Assembly: GCA_028751875.1 (NCBI GenBank)
Contig: CM054154.1
Location: forward strand, 58,033,963-58,097,962
Source of the DNA: Rapana venosa
Taxonomy: Eukaryota; Mollusca; Gastropoda; Neogastropoda; Muricidae
Direction: 5' to 3'
Length of the DNA stretch: 64,000 nt
Positions within the stretch are counted from its first letter, which is position 1, and every line of letters begins with the position of its first letter. The translations under genes and the position numbers were made by a program. Shown piece by piece: positions 12,138-23,690 of this stretch. Under the pieces are notes generated by a model, which did not search any database, had not been told where the DNA came from, and saw nothing but the letters and a program-made list of their open reading frames with translations.

Positions 12138-12717
12138 AGGTACACCCCCAACAACAATCATGGCCAGATGTACACTCCTGAATTTCTTCTGAGCCTACAA
12201 CAATCGGCCAGTGTGTTAGCTGAGGGTGAAGACGTGAACTTTCCTTGCGAAATACTTCCAACTGCCACCAGTACCCACAGGACTTGGAAGAACATAAAAA
12301 AATAAACAGAGGAAAGAAAGGTGGCGTGAGACAAAGAATAAAAAATTCAAATCATCGGAAAACCCCGCTACCAACAGTCATACTGACCAACGTCCAATCC
12401 CTTCGAACCAAAGACAGACGAGCTACAGGCAAACGTTAATTATATGCATGAGTTCAAGAACGCTGGCTTGCTCCCTTTGACAGAAACCTGGCTCACAGAC
12501 AGTGTACCAAGCAGTGAGCTGTCTATAAATAGCTTTGGACAGCCTATTCCACTGGACAAAAGAAAGGGGCGGGGGCATCTGCTTCTACTCAATGATAAAT
12601 TGTGTAAGGACGTGACCATTCAGGCCTCTTTGTGTGTGGAGGACATACTGTACTATCTACTGCGGGAATTCCCACAACTATTTTTTTACCCTGGCCTATA
12701 TTCAACCCAATGGTGAT
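12138..12717 (+). mobile_element. CR1/Rex-like LINE 'M': EN N-terminal half (5' side of nested RTE)
   Basis: Plus-strand EN start of a CR1-group-like LINE. YTPEFLLSLQQS near 12165 is followed by LPTVILTNVQSLRTK (about 12370-12415), KTDELQANVNYM, LLPLTETWLTDS (12470-12500), a RLDR/KGRGH block and LREFPQLFF. The frame ends at IQPNGD (12700-12717) and resumes after the RTE insertion at 15272 with PKANVPKTS. Several frame shifts. The clade is assigned from recall of related animal LINEs, so the precise clade name is uncertain. Confidence 0.75.
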
Positions 12718-15265
12718 CTGTTCTCTAGGGAGCTTGAGTAATGTTTTAACTCCAGTAGCTGACTTGGAACGTCCGTACACTCTACCAGTGCTGCAAAAAT
12801 AAAAGAACTAGAGTATGAGCTTAGGCACTATAGATGGGACATTATTGGACTAGGAGAGGTGAGATGGACAGGATTTGGTGAGTCAACGACTGAAGAAGGC
12901 AACAAGATCTGGTACAGTGGTCAAGAGAAACATCACCAACATGGAGTGGCATTTATTGTCAGAAAGGAAGTAGTGGGTGAATTATCAGCTGTACACTGGC
13001 TTCCAACAAGATTATCAGCATCCGGGTGTCGGCCAAGCCCAAGAACATCACCATCATACAAATCAGAACAATAACCTACCCTGGAGCTGACATAGGCAGC
13101 GACCATGACCTTGTGCTGCTGGTATTCAAAATGAAGCTGAAGAAAAATAAACAGCCTGCAAACCCACGTATCAAATTTGACGTGGACAAACTGAAAGATC
13201 CAGATGTCAAGGTGATCTTCCAAGCTAAGCTTGGCGGACGTTTTGCGGCAATAACCCTCCTGGACAATGATATCAATGACCTCACCAACAACTTTAATGA
13301 GGAAGTCCGAGAAACAGCAGAGGAGGTACTCGGTCGTCAGAGGAATAAACACCAACCATGGACCACCAATGACATCTTGGACCTCTGCGATACAAGAAGA
13401 GCACTGAAACCAACCAGGTCTTCCAACCCTAAAGAATAAGGGGAGGCCAACAATCTCGTGAAGAAGTCAATGTTAAAGGCCAGAGAGAAGTGGATCAGTG
13501 ATCAATGTGATGAGATCGAAAAAAGCATGAAAGTGGGCAACAGTAAAAAGACATACGACACTCTGAAGAAACTCACAAAACCACTTCAAACCAAATCATC
13601 AGTCATTGAAGACAGCTCCGGAAAACTCCTCACAGAAAGTTCAGCTGCATTGAACAGGTGGTCATAGTATTGTCAAGAACTATACAACTACCCAATCCAA
13701 CCTGACAAGAGCATAATAGAAGAGGAAGCAGCAACATCAAGAGTACCCTCGCCATTACCTATACTGAGGGAAGAAGTGGAAGAAGCCATCCGCAGCTTAC
13801 CAGTAGGAAAGTCCCCAGGAGCAGACAACATATCAGCAGAGCTGCTCAAGCATGGTGGCGAAACAGTCATCACACATGTTACAGCTATCTGTCAGAAGAT
13901 TTGGGAGACAAAACAGTGGCCAACAGATTCAACACAATCACTCATCATACCTCTGCCCAAGAAGGGGAATTTACGCCAATGCCAAAACTATAGAACATTC
14001 AGCCTCATCAGCCACGCCAGCAAGATCATGCTCAAAGTTATTTTGAATCGACTTAAGAAGGAGGCAAAAGAACACCTTGCAGAGGAACAAGCTGGGTTCA
14101 GGGCAGGCAGGAGCACAATCGAACAGATTTTTAACTGCCACATCCTGATGGAAAAACATCTTCAACATCAGAGAGACCTGTTCCACAACTTCATCGACTT
14201 CAAGAAGGCTTTCGACACAGTATGGCACGAAGGCCTATGGCAGGTCCTCAGAATGTTTGGCATTGAAGAAGGACTAGTGCAAACCACTCAAGCACTATAG
14301 AACACCGCAAGCAGTGCAGTCCTTCTGAACAATCAGGTCCGACAAGGATGCCTGTTATCTCCTGTCCTGTTTAATCTGTTCTTGGAAAACATGAGAGAGA
14401 CCCTCCATGACTTCCACTCTACCATCTCCATTGGCGGCAGACCCCTCAACAACTTGCGGTTTACCAATGACATTGACCTCATGGGCGGAAGTAACACAGA
14501 GCTGCAAGATCTTACGACCAGACTTGAGAACAGAGCTGGAGCATATGGGATGGAGGTGAGCTCGGAGAAAAGTAAAGTACTTGTGAACAGCATGAGCAAC
14601 GCCACTGCTAAAATTTACATGAACGGCCAGCAACTGGAGGAGGTAGATGCTTTTAAATACCTTGGCGCTACACTCATAAAGGACGGGTGATCGACGACAG
14701 AATTCAAAGTCAGACTAGCCATGGCAACATCTTCCATGACAAAACTCACCACCATATGGAAAAGTAAAGAGATCGGTTTCCCAATTAAACTACAGCTCTA
14801 CAAAGCCCTAATTCAGACTATCCTGCTGTACGGAAGTGAAACCTGGACATTAACTGCTGAAACAGCAAAGCCAATCCAGTCATTTGAAACAAAATGCCAT
14901 AGAAAACTGCTGGGCATATCCTGGAGAGAACGAAAGGCCAATGAATTTGTCAAGAGTCAAATAACACGGCTGGCAGGTCCACGGGAAACCCCCTTTCTCT
15001 CCATCAAGAAGAAAAAGCTGACATGGTTCGGCCATGTCACCCGCCAAAACCACTCTGCCAAAAACAGTACTGCAGGAACACCGAAGGTGGCAGAAGGAGG
15101 GGAAGACAGAACAAGTTATGGATGGACAACATCAAGAATGGACCAGGATGAATGACTCGGCACTACGCGCAGAGCCGGGCACTGAGATGGGTGGAGAGGC
15201 TTACCAGGGCATCGTCTTTCGTGTCTCCTCCACGACCGCCAAGGCACGGGACTGATGATGATGAG
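12718..15265 (+). mobile_element. RTE-like LINE copy A, nested in element M, 5' end inverted
   Basis: RTE-type element. At 12720-12765 a 46-base segment is the reverse complement of 51154-51199 in copy B (one mismatch), and sense sequence starts at 12766 with WNVRTL-coding DNA lacking its first bases. The middle of EN, including GDFNAKVG, is deleted: the frame jumps from NITIIQI to RTITYPGADIGSDHD near 13065. RT runs from GKSPGADNISAEL (13805) through AGFRAGRSTIEQ (14090) and FKKAFDTVWH (14200). The catalytic FADD is FTND near 14460, and the stretch before VRQGC is deleted. C-terminal LLYGSETWTL is at 14825. It ends in a short TGATGATGATGA tail at 15254-15265. Not active. Confidence 0.9.
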
Positions 15266-18099
15266 AATTCATCCCAAAGCTAATGTGCCCAAGACATCCA
15301 AACATATTCCAAATCACCTGCATAATTTAGATTTCCATATCCCCTGATGCTCCTAAAATTCATCCGGGGTGTTTTTTAATAAATTTTCACTAAATAAAAC
15401 ACTGAAGAATTATGAACAGTACGTGCCCTTTGCCCCACACGCAGAAATAAGACCCTCAAACTTGTGCTATGGGACTGTAGCAGGTGCATTAAATCACTAC
15501 CGTTACCTCCCCTGGGTTCATCTGACCCAAAAACTGGATCTTCTAGCACCCATGTACCATCAGTGTTTCAGCGCCTTCAGCCCATGGTCAGGACAACAAA
15601 GAAATGGACTGCCGATAGCATAGCTATCTGCAAGCTGCTTTGATTGCACTGAATGGGATATGTTTTCAATGTGTGCTCTGATTTGAATGAGTTAACTGAC
15701 GTTGTTTCTTCCAAATTTTTCTTTTGTGTCAGTAGTGTTATTCCAAAAAAGGTGATAAACTATTTACCCCAATAATAAACCTTGGGTTACAAAGGACCTA
15801 AAACTGTATTAAAAAAAAAAGAAAGTAGTATTTTACACAGGCACACAAGAATAAAAGAAACAAGTGAATAAAAGAATTAAAGCTGCTGTTGCACAAGTTA
15901 GATGTGACTATAAAAAAAGATAGAAGACAATTTGCCAGGAAACAATTTTCGTGCTGCCTGGCAGGAATAAAACACCATGTCAGCAGTAAACTGGCAGCTG
16001 CCCCACATAGGGCGAAGATTAGTCTCCAGGGGGGCTGTGACAAAAACTTAAACCCGACCATTTAAATGCATTTTTTACTCCTTCGAAAAGCATGATTTTG
16101 GATGAAATAAATGGCCTAGGTAATCTCTACCCTTTGAGAATAGCGCCATTGTTAAAGAAATAGTTATTTTTAAACACTTCAAGGCAATAAATCAACAAAT
16201 CTCCCCGGACCAAAAGGCATATGGGCATAACCCTTAAGGTCTGCACTACTGAGCTTGCCAGCGCTTTCAGCACCTGTTCCAAGCCTCGCTGACACTAGCC
16301 AGATACCAGTTATTTGGAAGACTTCCAGTGTAAAAACCTCTTCCCAAAAAAACCAAAAACCTTGTCAGCCCAACGATTTCAGACCTGTAACTCTCCCCAT
16401 CACTTGTATGAAAACATTAGAAAAGATCATAAAATCTCTCATTCTTTCCGCTACAGAGAAAAACCTTGACCCCCTAAAAGTTTTGCCTACAGGACAGGGC
16501 GAGGTGTCGAAGATGCCAAACTGTTCATTTTAAACAAGTTGTACAACCATTTAAAGCACCTGACTCCATGCCAGAAATATTTTTACTGACTTTAGTTCAG
16601 CATTCAATACAATGCAGCCGCATGTTCTTGTTCACAAAATACTTTCAAAATTTAATGTAACTATAAACTTCTTCTTTTGGCTGATGGAATTTTTAACAAA
16701 CAGAACCGTAACGGAATTTGGCCAATAAAAATCTTCATTGGTTAGATTTACCTGTAGGGGTTTTTCCCACAGGGATGCGTTTTCCTCGCCACTTCTGTAC
16801 ATTCTATAACAGATGATTGCAGAAGCAGCTATGAAAATTCCTTTCTTGTAAAATTGGCCGATGACAGTCCTCTTTTTCTCTCTTATCTGGATCTATCCAA
16901 AACCATGGTCCAGCCCTCACTGATTTCGTCAACTGTTGTGATGAGGCATATCTGGAGCTAAACGTTTCTAAAACTAAAGATCTTCCTATCGATTTCAGAA
17001 GATCGGGTCACACTTCTGTGCATGTTATCATTCATAGTCAAGAAGTTGAAAATGTTTCGAAGTACAAGTATCTGAGAACTATTTTTGATGACAAACTAAA
17101 CTGGAATGCTAACACTGATGCTATTGTCAAAATGGATAACAACGTATGTATTTTCTGAGGAAGTTTAACTCATTTTTTCTTGACAAAAAGATTCTTTCTT
17201 TGTTCTACAAGTCCTACATAGAGAGTGTTCTAAGTTTTGCTTCCATCTGTTGGTACAACAACCTTAGTGTTAAAAACAAGAATAGTCTTTGGAGAATTGT
17301 TTTTGAATCTGCTAAAAAATAATTGGAAAAGAACAAAGAATCTCAAGCCATACTGTTATCAGCACTTGTTTCAAAGCGACTGCCATCTTGGCTGATCCCT
17401 TCCCATGCTATGTCTTCGGAAATTCATTATTGCCTTCAGGACGCCGCTTTCGGTGCTTCAACAGTAAAACAAATAGAAAAAGAAATTCTTTGTTCCAGTA
17501 GTCATTGGGATTCTAAATTCAAACCAGCACTGACCAAACAGTTTTACAATCTCTGATATACCCCCCTGATTGTCGTGTGCGTGTGTGTGTGTGGTAATGA
17601 GAATAAGTACTCCTGTATCCTGGTTTTGGCTTTCAAGAATGATTTGTAAATTGTGTGTGTGTGTGTGTTTATGTCTCTACTACACAATGGTCATTATGGT
17701 GCGCGGGTGCACGTGTGTGTGTGTATGTGTGATAAAACTGTGTTCATATATTGGTGTGTGTGTATATGGGTGTGCGCGTGTGTGTGAGTGCGCGCGTGCG
17801 TGTACGCGTAAAAAAAGTTTATAAACTTTCCAATCAATGGTTCTTTCAACATGTAATTCCTACATTGGGTGTGTGTGTGTGTGTGTGTGTGGGTGTGTGT
17901 ACGCGGTGCGTGTGTGTGCGCGCACCCGGTTTGTGTATGATAATTTTTTAAGCTATCTTGGAATGTTATAACAATTCTTTTAAAGTATTTTTCTTGTGTC
18001 TTGTGAGATAATTATAGGTATCAATGTGCCTGTCAGTATTCTAATTGCCCTTCATGGGAACATTACAGTGTTTTTGACTTGACTTGACTTGACTTGACT
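15266..18099 (+). mobile_element. CR1/Rex-like LINE 'M': EN C-terminal half, RT, 3' UTR with (TTGAC)n tail
   Basis: Continues element M after the nested RTE. EN C-terminal: PKANVPKTSKHIP (15272), GVF-NKFSLNKTL (15370, GDFN remnant), EQYVPFAPHAE and LCYGTVAGA (15465). Then comes the linker TTKKWTADSIA (15595), and RT with NDFRPVTLP (16370), FTDFSSAFNTMQPH (16580), LTNRTV (16690), a PQGCVF block (16770) and LVKLADDSP (16845, catalytic ADD intact). YKYL and LRKFNSF-type thumb blocks lie near 17060-17170. Coding fades out near 17556. The 3' UTR holds GT-rich microsatellites at 17575-17930 and ends in about five TTGAC units at 18073-18099, which serve as the 3' tail. Confidence 0.78.
17575..17930. 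repeat. Interrupted (GT)n microsatellites
   Basis: Several (TG)n and (GC)n stretches inside the 3' region of element M. Cys/Val-rich translations here are repeat artefacts. Confidence 0.85.
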
Positions 18100-18310
18100 T
18101 GACCTCCCTTACATCAGGCACAAAGATCCACTAGTCATTTACATGCTGTTATTTTAAATGACACAAATTTGGAGCATATTTTCTTCCTCTTTCTAACCTT
18201 ATTTTTTGATTGCAGAATTGGTAGATCAGAATGATATCCATGTATTTTTTGTGTGAATCGTGTTGTCACTTCTGTACCACAAAGAAAAAGGTAACTGATC
18301 GCTGAGCTAA

Positions 18311-19180
18311 TAATAAATAATAATACATGGAATTTATACAGCGATATATCTTGCAAAAAAACAAATCAAAGCGCTCTCATTGATCCTAGTCTTTCACATG
18401 CAGCCAGTTACAATTAATAGATTTTTACAAATTCAAATGTAAACACACACACGCGCACAATTAATAGTTTTTTTACAAATACAAATGTAAACACACACAC
18501 GCCCCCCCCCCCCCCCCTCAAAGGTTGTACACTCGGGCAGGCTGATGGGGCGGGTGGGGGGGGGAGGGGAGAGAGATCGCAAGAGAGGAGTAATGTGCTC
18601 AGATTTTTTTCTTTCTGAGGACTAGTCGAGCTGTAGAGTTTTGTATACGTTGAAGAGGGTGGATAGATGATGCTGGCAGACCAGCCAGAAGAGAATTGCA
18701 ATAGTCGAGACGTGAGAGAATGAGAGACGTGACTAGTTTGGATGTTGCATCAGTGGACAGATACTTTCGAACTGCACTTATGCGCCGTAATTGATAGTAG
18801 CACGACTGGCAGGTTTGGGTGATGAGTTTTTGCATGGAGAGCGTGTTATCGATAATTACCCCTAGATATTTCACTACAGTGGATAGAGGGACAGACGTAT
18901 TGTCGAATTCTATTGAAGCTGTTGTTATGGAAGAGAGTTTGTGTTTGGTCCCTATAAGCATGGCTTCGGTTTTATCTGCATTTAGTTGTAACTTGTTTTC
19001 TATCATCCAATTTTGGATATCTTGAAGGCAGCAGGACATATTTGTCAAGAGAGAAGGCAGATTTTCGGGAGTTTCACTGCTAAGAATCTGAGAGTCGTCT
19101 GCATAAAAATGATGATTGATTTGATGACGGTTTATTATATGTGAAAGTGGGGCAGTGTAAAGAGTGAAAAGAACAGGGCT
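18311..19180 (-). mobile_element. CR1/L2-like LINE copy H (RT C-terminal part)
   Basis: Minus-strand RT starting at [11 protein letters not shown] near 19175 (5' truncated just before the QGSVLGP block). It contains HHFYADDSQI near 19105 with the catalytic ADD intact, IENKLQLNADKTEAML (19000), VKYLGVIIDNTLSM (18870), and SRLDYCNSLLAGLPAS (18710) down to ARLVLRKKK at 18605. The following SLHWLP domain is missing. The 3' UTR holds a CA stretch (18440-18505) and a C run, and ends at 18311-18378 in the tail shared with copies I, J, K and two SINEs, followed by a short (TAA)n. The 600-base open frame is the cleanest copy of this family here. Confidence 0.88.
18430..18560. repeat. CA/C-rich low complexity in 3' UTR of copy H
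   Basis: Two short (CA)n stretches, a C run (18503-18518) and a G run (about 18556-18566). Confidence 0.8.
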
Positions 19181-19199
19181 CTCCGGAAAGAGCTCATCC

Positions 19200-19613
19200 A
19201 TGTACACAATTTCAAGTCAGGTCTGAGAAAAGGCCATGGTCCTTGGTCAGAAAGGTCTTGTAATGTATTGACATTGAACAACACTGTCTTATGTGAACAC
19301 TGAATCGATGACAATACTAACTTCTATGATAAAGCACTTCTATAACGACAAAATATTTAACAGGTACCAGCATTTCTTAATATTATACGATTAGGAGTAT
19401 TATTATTGAGTATTATTGAATAAGGATCAATGACAATGAGGATGACGTAATGCTGCTACTGCTGTGGAAGTGCATATGCTTTGAGACTACCTGACGGGGT
19501 TACACTCTACGCTTACTATCATAATATATCCCATCGTCTTCCAGCGGAGAGACATACACCTGCAGTGTTGGTCACACGTTAGGGCATTTGAGCACTCTCA
19601 AAATCACACCCAT

Positions 19614-19692
<79 letters not shown>

Positions 19693-20160
19693 CACGCTCC
19701 TTAAAGGATTGTGGCTAAACCCCCATCCGTTTCCTCTCTATCACCTCAACAACAAACACAGAACACAGAAGAAAAGATCCAGACTTTACTTTTCGAAATC
19801 TAAAACAACCACATCAGACAAATACTTAAATTCACTCTCACACACACGGATTCAACTTCCAGCCACACTCTAAATCCAAACTTTATAATCCCCTCCCCTC
19901 TTTGTACAGTTCTTAAACCAGCTTGAGGAATGTTCCCCTCCTACTTCTCTCACAGTAACAACGGGTGGACAGGGCAGCAGGGAGAAGGGAAACGGGTCAT
20001 GGGGAGAAAAAAGTGGATCCAGGGATTAGAGGGTTGTGGGAATTACAGAGGGTCAAGGACAAGCTGTCGGCGACTCCTCAGGGCACACCGGGCTACACCC
20101 TATCCAGGCACGACTCCACCGCTGAAGGCTCCCACAGGAACCTGTCACTGAGAAAGAACA
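19200..20160. other. Gene-free stretch with long (CT)n
   Basis: No supported gene. A pure (CT)n lies at 19617-19689. The rest is unique-looking sequence with short open frames that I do not recognise. Confidence 0.6.
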
Positions 20161-20162
20161 AG

Positions 20163-20448
20163 GTGCACTCCTGCACATAGGAAAGACGTTGACAAAACGG
20201 ACAGCACAACGAAGAACGTAGACTGGTCCCCAGGAGCCTGAACCACTCAAAGATGACTCCTCTCCCCTGCTCTCCAAGCAGAGACACCACACCACAGGAA
20301 GTACAGTACACTCCTGCACCCCAAGGAAGACGTAGACAGGACGGACACGACGCAACAACGAAGAACGAACACCGGGTTCACAGGAGCCTGAACTACTCCA
20401 AGTGCTGCTCCCCCCTGCTCTCCAAATAGAGAGACAACATCACGCGGC
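20163..20448. repeat. Two-copy tandem repeat, period about 143 bp
   Basis: A block starting GTGCACTCCTGCAC at 20163 recurs as GTACACTCCTGCAC at 20306. In both it is followed by GGAAGACGT-, ACGAAGAACG-, CAGGAGCCTGAAC- and CCCCTGCTCTCCAA-like segments at the same spacing. The copies differ at many positions, so this is an old duplication. The open frames across it on both strands are unassigned. Confidence 0.7.
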
Positions 20449-20811
20449 GCCCAACAGCCCAGCTGGAACGGCGACCAGCGAACTTCAGCCAAAGACTGAA
20501 TCTCCTCCTCCTCCCTCAAGTCAAGACCTCCTCCTATTTAAAGCTGCTGCTACTCAGCTGATGAAGCAAACCCTAACACACGACCAGGAACTTCAGGAGA
20601 AGCTAACCTGCATGCAAAATTGCAGAGGAAAGGGAATGTGCATGCCACTAAGCTGGAGTTCACCACGTACGTGAAAAATGCGTTTGTGCACACAGAAAGA
20701 CACTAGCACGCAGACACACGCACAGAGAAATAGCTCTGAGTTATGCACGGAAGTATACACAGAATTATGCGAACCATGACACACTCGCACATACACATTC
20801 TCTCTCTCTCA

Positions 20812-20814
<3 letters not shown>

Positions 20815-20908
<94 letters not shown>
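20815..20908. repeat. (TA)n microsatellite
   Basis: Two long TA runs separated by a single TAATAT interruption. Confidence 0.95.
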
Positions 20909-20910
<2 letters not shown>

Positions 20911-21190
20911 GTCTTGATAAAAACCCACAATTCTGCTGGGCACCACTCCCTTCAAGCACACAGTTGAGGTAAAATAGTAAAATGGCAATAAAAACACAAC
21001 TGTGTTCAGCTTCATTTCTCCTTTTATTTCAGTCATCAGCAAATTTTCGCTTCCATCTGAATAGCATAAATAATAAAATCAACTTTTAAAATAGTAGATT
21101 GCTGAGTACCTGTTCACAATCATCACCTTCCCCATACGTGAAAAATAAGTCAACTTCTGAAATCTGGTCATGTACCCTTGGATACCTCAC
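20905..21190 (-). mobile_element. Repeat family X, copy 2
   Basis: On the minus strand this aligns with 23300-23500 and 5970-6170. Shared segments: ACATGACCAGAT, GAACAGGTACTCAG, GTTGATTTTAT, GAAGCGAAAA, GCTGATGA, AGCTGAACACAGTTG and GCAGAATTGTGGGTTTTTAT, followed by (TA)n. It lacks the CAGCCTGAGGAAGC block. Coding content is short. Confidence 0.6.
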
Positions 21191-21199
21191 CCTTCCCCA

Positions 21200-21405
21200 C
21201 TCTTCCCAACCTCTCTCTCTCTCTCTATCTCCCCATACCCTCCGCCATCCTCACTCCCACTCTTCTCTCTCTCCAACTCTCCAAACCTAGACATAATTGC
21301 TAAGAAGTAATGACAAGTTTCGAAACCCACAAATAAAATGAAATCGCAACTAAAAATGTCTTCCAGTAAAACACATCATAAAAATATTGTTTATCTAAAT
21401 AATTC
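21200..21405. other. CT-rich, no gene
   Basis: Imperfect CT-rich stretch (21210-21290) and AT-rich flank. No gene seen. Confidence 0.6.
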
Positions 21406-21407
21406 TA

Positions 21408-21552
21408 ATACTAACAATAATATTTAATGGGATTTGTATATCGCTGTATCTTACAAAAACAAATCAAAGCGCTTGCAAACAACACCCATACACATATCAC
21501 CAATACCAATTAACAATGTTCACAAATTCAAATGTACACGCGCGCGCGTGCA

Positions 21553-21639
<87 letters not shown>

Positions 21640-23164
21640 TATAACTTTGGCAGGGTGGTGGGGATTTCGGCTGTTGGAGGCAGGGACAAATTCGAGATGA
21701 AACAGGAGGTAAAGTCTTAGGTTTGAAATTAATATGTCTTGAGGCTGGATGTAAAAGTGTCATAAGTAGGCTTTGGGCGAAGGGAGAGAGGGAGGTAATT
21801 CCAGATCACTGGACCAGAAACAGAGAAAGAGCGAAAGCCAACAGTGGATTGGTTGAATCTCTGTATTCGTAAGCACAGGGTATCTGCAGTAGAGCAGAGG
21901 GAACGAGAAAGAGTGTATAGGTGAAGACAGTCACAGAGGTAGGAGGGTGCAGTTTTGTGGAGACGCTTGTAACAGAGGGTACTGATCTTATAGTTTACTC
22001 TCTGCGGCACAGGCAGCCAGTGGAGAGATTGCAAGAGAGGAATTATGTGCTCAGACTTTTTCTTTCTGAGGGCTAGTCGAGCTCCAGAGTTTTGTATACA
22101 TTGAAGGGAGTGGATTGATCATGCTGGCAGACCAACAAAAAGAGAATTGATATAGTCCAGACGTGAAAGAATGACAGACACAACTAGTTTGGATGTTGCA
22201 TCAGTGGACAGGTGCTTTCGAATTGCACTAATACGATGTAAATGATAGTAGCACGACTGACAGGTCTGGGTGATGAATTTTTGCATAGAGAGAGTGTTGT
22301 CGATAACGACTCCAAAATACTTTACAGCAGTGGATAGAGGAATTGACATATTGCTGAATTCTATTGAAGCTTTTGTAATGGAAGAGAGTTTGTGTTTGGT
22401 CCCTACAAGCATGGTTTCCTTTTTATTTGCGTTTAGCTGTAACGAGTTCTCTATCATCCAGTTTTTGATATCTTGAAGGCAGTAGTCCATATTTGTCAAG
22501 AGAGAAGGCAGATTTTCAGGAATGTCACTCCTAAGAATCTGAGAGTCATTGGCATAGAAATGATGGTTGATCTGATGAAGGTTTATTAAATTAAAGTGAA
22601 AGAGGAGTAGTGTATAGAGTGAAAAGAACAGGGCCCAGAACTGATCCCTGTGGTTCTCCACATTCCAGTTTTGCAGGTATTGATTGAATCTTGTTTACTG
22701 CAACTGTGTAGAGTCGTCCTGTAATAAACCAGGCAAGGGTTGTACCTGTAATACCAAACGTATTTTGGGTACGCGACAGAATAATTGTATGGTGTATAGT
22801 GTGAAAGGCTGCAGATAAGTCGAGAAGAGTGAGGAGGGAGATTTTCCCTGAGTCAGAAGCGTGTAGAAGCATGTTTAAGGTGTGGACTAGGGTGGTTTCG
22901 GTGCTGTGGTTGGCGTGATAGGCAGACTGAACAAGGGGGAAGGAGATTATTGGAATGAAGATGGCTGTTAAGTTGTTTCAGAACAACTTTTTCAAGGACT
23001 TTAGAGATAAATGGTAGGTTAGAAACAGGTCTGTAATTCTTCATGAGGTCATGCTTTTTGAGTAGAGGTGTAACTATTGCAGTTTTGAGATGTGTTGGAA
23101 AAATTCCTGAAAGAAGAGATGAGTTTACTACTTTGTGATAGTGGGTATAAGCCGTGGAATGCAC
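21408..23164 (-). mobile_element. CR1/L2-like LINE copy I (RT to 3' tail)
   Basis: Minus-strand RT with frame shifts. LKTAIVTPLLKK and NYRPVSNLPFISKVLEK lie near 23090-22990, LTLLDLSAAFHTI near 22830, and [17 protein letters not shown] near 22655. HHFYANDSQ near 22560 has the catalytic ADD changed to AND. VKYFGVVIDNTLSM is near 22335 and SRLDYINSLFVGLPA near 22165. The C-terminal domain SLHWLPVPQRVNYKI (22028) runs to FRSFSVSGPVIWNYLPLSLR (21830-21770). The 3' UTR contains a long (CA)n at 21555-21637 and ends in the shared tail at 21408-21474. The 5' end abuts family X at 23165. Confidence 0.88.
21537..21637. repeat. (CG)n/(CA)n microsatellite in 3' UTR of copy I
   Basis: CGCGCGCG followed by about 40 CA units. 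His/Thr or Val/Cys translations are artefacts. Confidence 0.95.
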
Positions 23165-23505
23165 TGAATGTGGAGAGAAGCAGGTATTTAAAATATTCTG
23201 TTGGGAAAGAAATCAATTATTTAGATATTACCCTTAAAATTAAGGATGGAGAAATTGTGGTGGATGTGAAGTCCAAGCACAATCATATCCCAGGGAACAT
23301 GACCAGATCTCAGAATTTCACGTGTGGGGAAGATGATGATTCTGAACAGGTACTCAGTAATCTACTAGTTTACAAGTTGATTTTATCATGTATGTTATTC
23401 ATTCAGCCTGAGGAAGCTTCAGAATAGAAGCGAAAACTTGCTGATGATTGAAATAAAAGTAGAAATAAAGCTGAGCATAGTTGCGTTTTATTGCTATTTA
23501 TCTGA
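23165..23505 (+). mobile_element. Repeat family X, copy 3 (possible Penelope-like RT end)
   Basis: Longest copy of family X. It carries an open stretch with YSVGKEINYLDITLKI (about 23200-23245) and DGEIVVDVKSKHNH, then the noncoding terminus shared with copies 1 and 2. The I-x-Y/F-L-D followed by a G-x-(I/L) strand resembles the RT thumb of Penelope-like elements, but there is too little sequence to assign it. It is cut short at about 23505 by the trinucleotide repeat at the end of LINE copy J. Confidence 0.45.
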
Positions 23506-23508
23506 ATG

Positions 23509-23517
23509 CTGCTGCTG

Positions 23518-23571
<54 letters not shown>

Positions 23572-23573
23572 AT

Positions 23574-23656
<83 letters not shown>

Positions 23657-23690
23657 TAAGAAGAAGAAGAAGAAGAATGGTATGGTATTC
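23509..23690. repeat. Compound trinucleotide repeat (CTG)n-(ATG)n-(AAT)n-(AAG)n
   Basis: Runs of CTG (23509-23563), ATG (about 23562-23571), AAT (23574-23654) and AAG (23657-23676) follow one another at the 3' tail of copy J. Poly-Ala, -Leu, -Ile and -Asn translations are artefacts. Confidence 0.95.

Noticed and set aside
11702..12161. Tyr/Ile/His-rich open frames
   Set aside because: Translations of (ATGT)n and (TA)n microsatellites; the same holds for 20703-21042.
21020..21060. A hammerhead ribozyme in repeat family X (GCTGATGA followed by GAAA)
   Set aside because: Only two bases separate CTGATGA from TGAAA, leaving no room for stem II; pairing arms were not evident by eye.
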